NCBI GenBank assembly: GCA_027484315.1
Contig: JAIXTE010000151.1
Location: 1 to 38,126, forward strand
DNA length: 38,126 bases
Direction: 5' to 3'
Origin: Burkholderiales bacterium
GTDB lineage: Bacteria; Pseudomonadota; Gammaproteobacteria; Burkholderiales; Burkholderiaceae_B
Position numbers and translations under genes: made by a program. The notes under the pieces are model-generated. The model worked only from the letters and a program-made list of their open reading frames with translations. It searched no databases and was not told the DNA's origin. Positions 37,539-38,126 of this stretch are shown here, piece by piece; within the stretch, counting starts at the first letter, position 1, and each line of letters opens with the position of its first letter.

Positions 37539-38126
37539 TTAATCGGTCTTTGTCGCGCTCAGGATTTCCTCAATGCTGGTGGTGCCCTGGCGAATTTTCG
37601 CCAGGCCTGATTCACTCATGCTGGCCACGCCTTCCTGTCGGGCCAGTTTTTCCATGTCCAGCGCTGATCCGCCAGAAATGATCAATTCCTGCATGGCCTC
37701 CGACACGGGCATGACTTCATAAATCCCGGTTCGACCTGCATATCCTGTCCCATTGCAGGTCTCGCAGCCCACCGCACAGAAGGGTGTCCAATCCTCCTGG
37801 GGGACCTGGTTGATCAGGCCGGTGCGCGCCAGTGCCTGAATGCCCTGCGGGTGGGGGGCCTTGCAGCTGCAGAGTTTGCGCACCAGGCGCTGGGCAATGA
37901 TCAGGCTGACCGAAGATGCAATGTTGAAGGTTTCCACACCCATGTTTTTCAGGCGGATGATGGAAGAAACGGCATCATTGGTGTGCAGCGTGGACAGCAC
38001 CTTGTGGCCAGTCTGAGACGCCTTGATGGAAATGTCCGCAGTTTCCAGGTCCCGAATCTCGCCGACCATGATGACGTCGGGGTCTTGCCGCAGCAAAGCG
38101 CGCAAGGCTTTTGCAAACGTCAATCC
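37539..38126 (-). CDS. pilB: type IV pilus assembly ATPase PilB, C-terminal part
   Basis: The 3' end of pilB, cut by the right edge of the window; 195 codons before the stop are visible. This is the hexameric ATPase that powers pilus extension. Visible parts are the Walker B region [15 protein letters not shown], the His box [14 protein letters not shown], and the zinc-binding cysteines CSC, then C-x3-C-x2-C ahead of [13 protein letters not shown], which mark PilB/GspE rather than PilT. Walker A and the N-terminal domain lie outside. The end [15 protein letters not shown] is standard. The reading frame is open to base 38126. Confidence 0.95.
   Translation of the reverse strand, partial: GLTFAKALRALLRQDPDVIMVGEIRDLETADISIKASQTGHKVLSTLHTNDAVSSIIRLKNMGVETFNIASSVSLIIAQRLVRKLCSCKAPHPQGIQALARTGLINQVPQEDWTPFCAVGCETCNGTGYAGRTGIYEVMPVSEAMQELIISGGSALDMEKLARQEGVASMSESGLAKIRQGTTSIEEILSATKTD

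Overview
The window looks like a chromosomal housekeeping segment of a betaproteobacterium of the order Burkholderiales. The reasons are the full dcw (division and cell wall) cluster, a class A RNase P RNA, a meso-diaminopimelate type MurE, and the block secA-argJ-ATPase-Nudix facing pilB-pilC-pilD-coaE-zapD. Moderate GC and the gene order would fit a genus such as Limnobacter. That genus is an inference from gene content, not a search result.

Layout. Bases 1-131 hold the 3' end of a 5S rRNA and its terminator, the tail of an rrn operon. A 340-base stretch follows with no intact gene, only a possible decayed reading frame (155-469). From 472 to 7076 lies a mixed set: an M20 amidohydrolase (-), a lipoprotein of the COG4324 aminopeptidase family (+), a class II glutamine amidotransferase (-), glycerate 2-kinase (+), dihydroorotase pyrC (+) and a DUF3025 protein (+). 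The RNase P RNA gene (7044-7446) overlaps the 3' end of the DUF3025 gene, and its probable promoter lies inside that gene.

From about 7600 to 24562 runs the dcw operon: mraZ-rsmH-ftsL-ftsI-murE-murF-mraY-murD-ftsW-murG-murC-ddl-ftsQ-ftsA-ftsZ. It begins with a good sigma70-type promoter overlapped by four 10-bp-phased boxes that match the known MraZ operator pattern. Eleven of its fourteen junctions are overlapping stop/start pairs, which suggests translational coupling. The cluster makes UDP-MurNAc-pentapeptide (MurE, F, D, C, Ddl), lipid I and II (MraY, MurG) and the septal machinery (FtsL, I, W, Q, A, Z). Downstream are a Prx5-type peroxiredoxin, a terminator, and lpxC (lipid A synthesis), then on the minus strand a DUF721/DciA-like gene.

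From 26906 the plus strand carries an M23 (LytM) peptidase, secA, argJ, a DUF815 AAA-type ATPase and a Nudix hydrolase fused to a ThiE/TenI-like domain. The facing minus-strand block is pilB (cut by the window edge), pilC, pilD, coaE, zapD: type IV pilus assembly, coenzyme A synthesis and an FtsZ-associated protein.

I see no prophage, insertion sequence, CRISPR array or defence island, and no clear new multi-gene system. The most interesting points are regulatory or architectural: the MraZ operator array, rnpB embedded in a coding sequence, a strong inverted repeat in the secA leader, an unresolved zapD start with a possible +1 frameshift site, and a ThiE-like domain that seems to lack its metal ligands.
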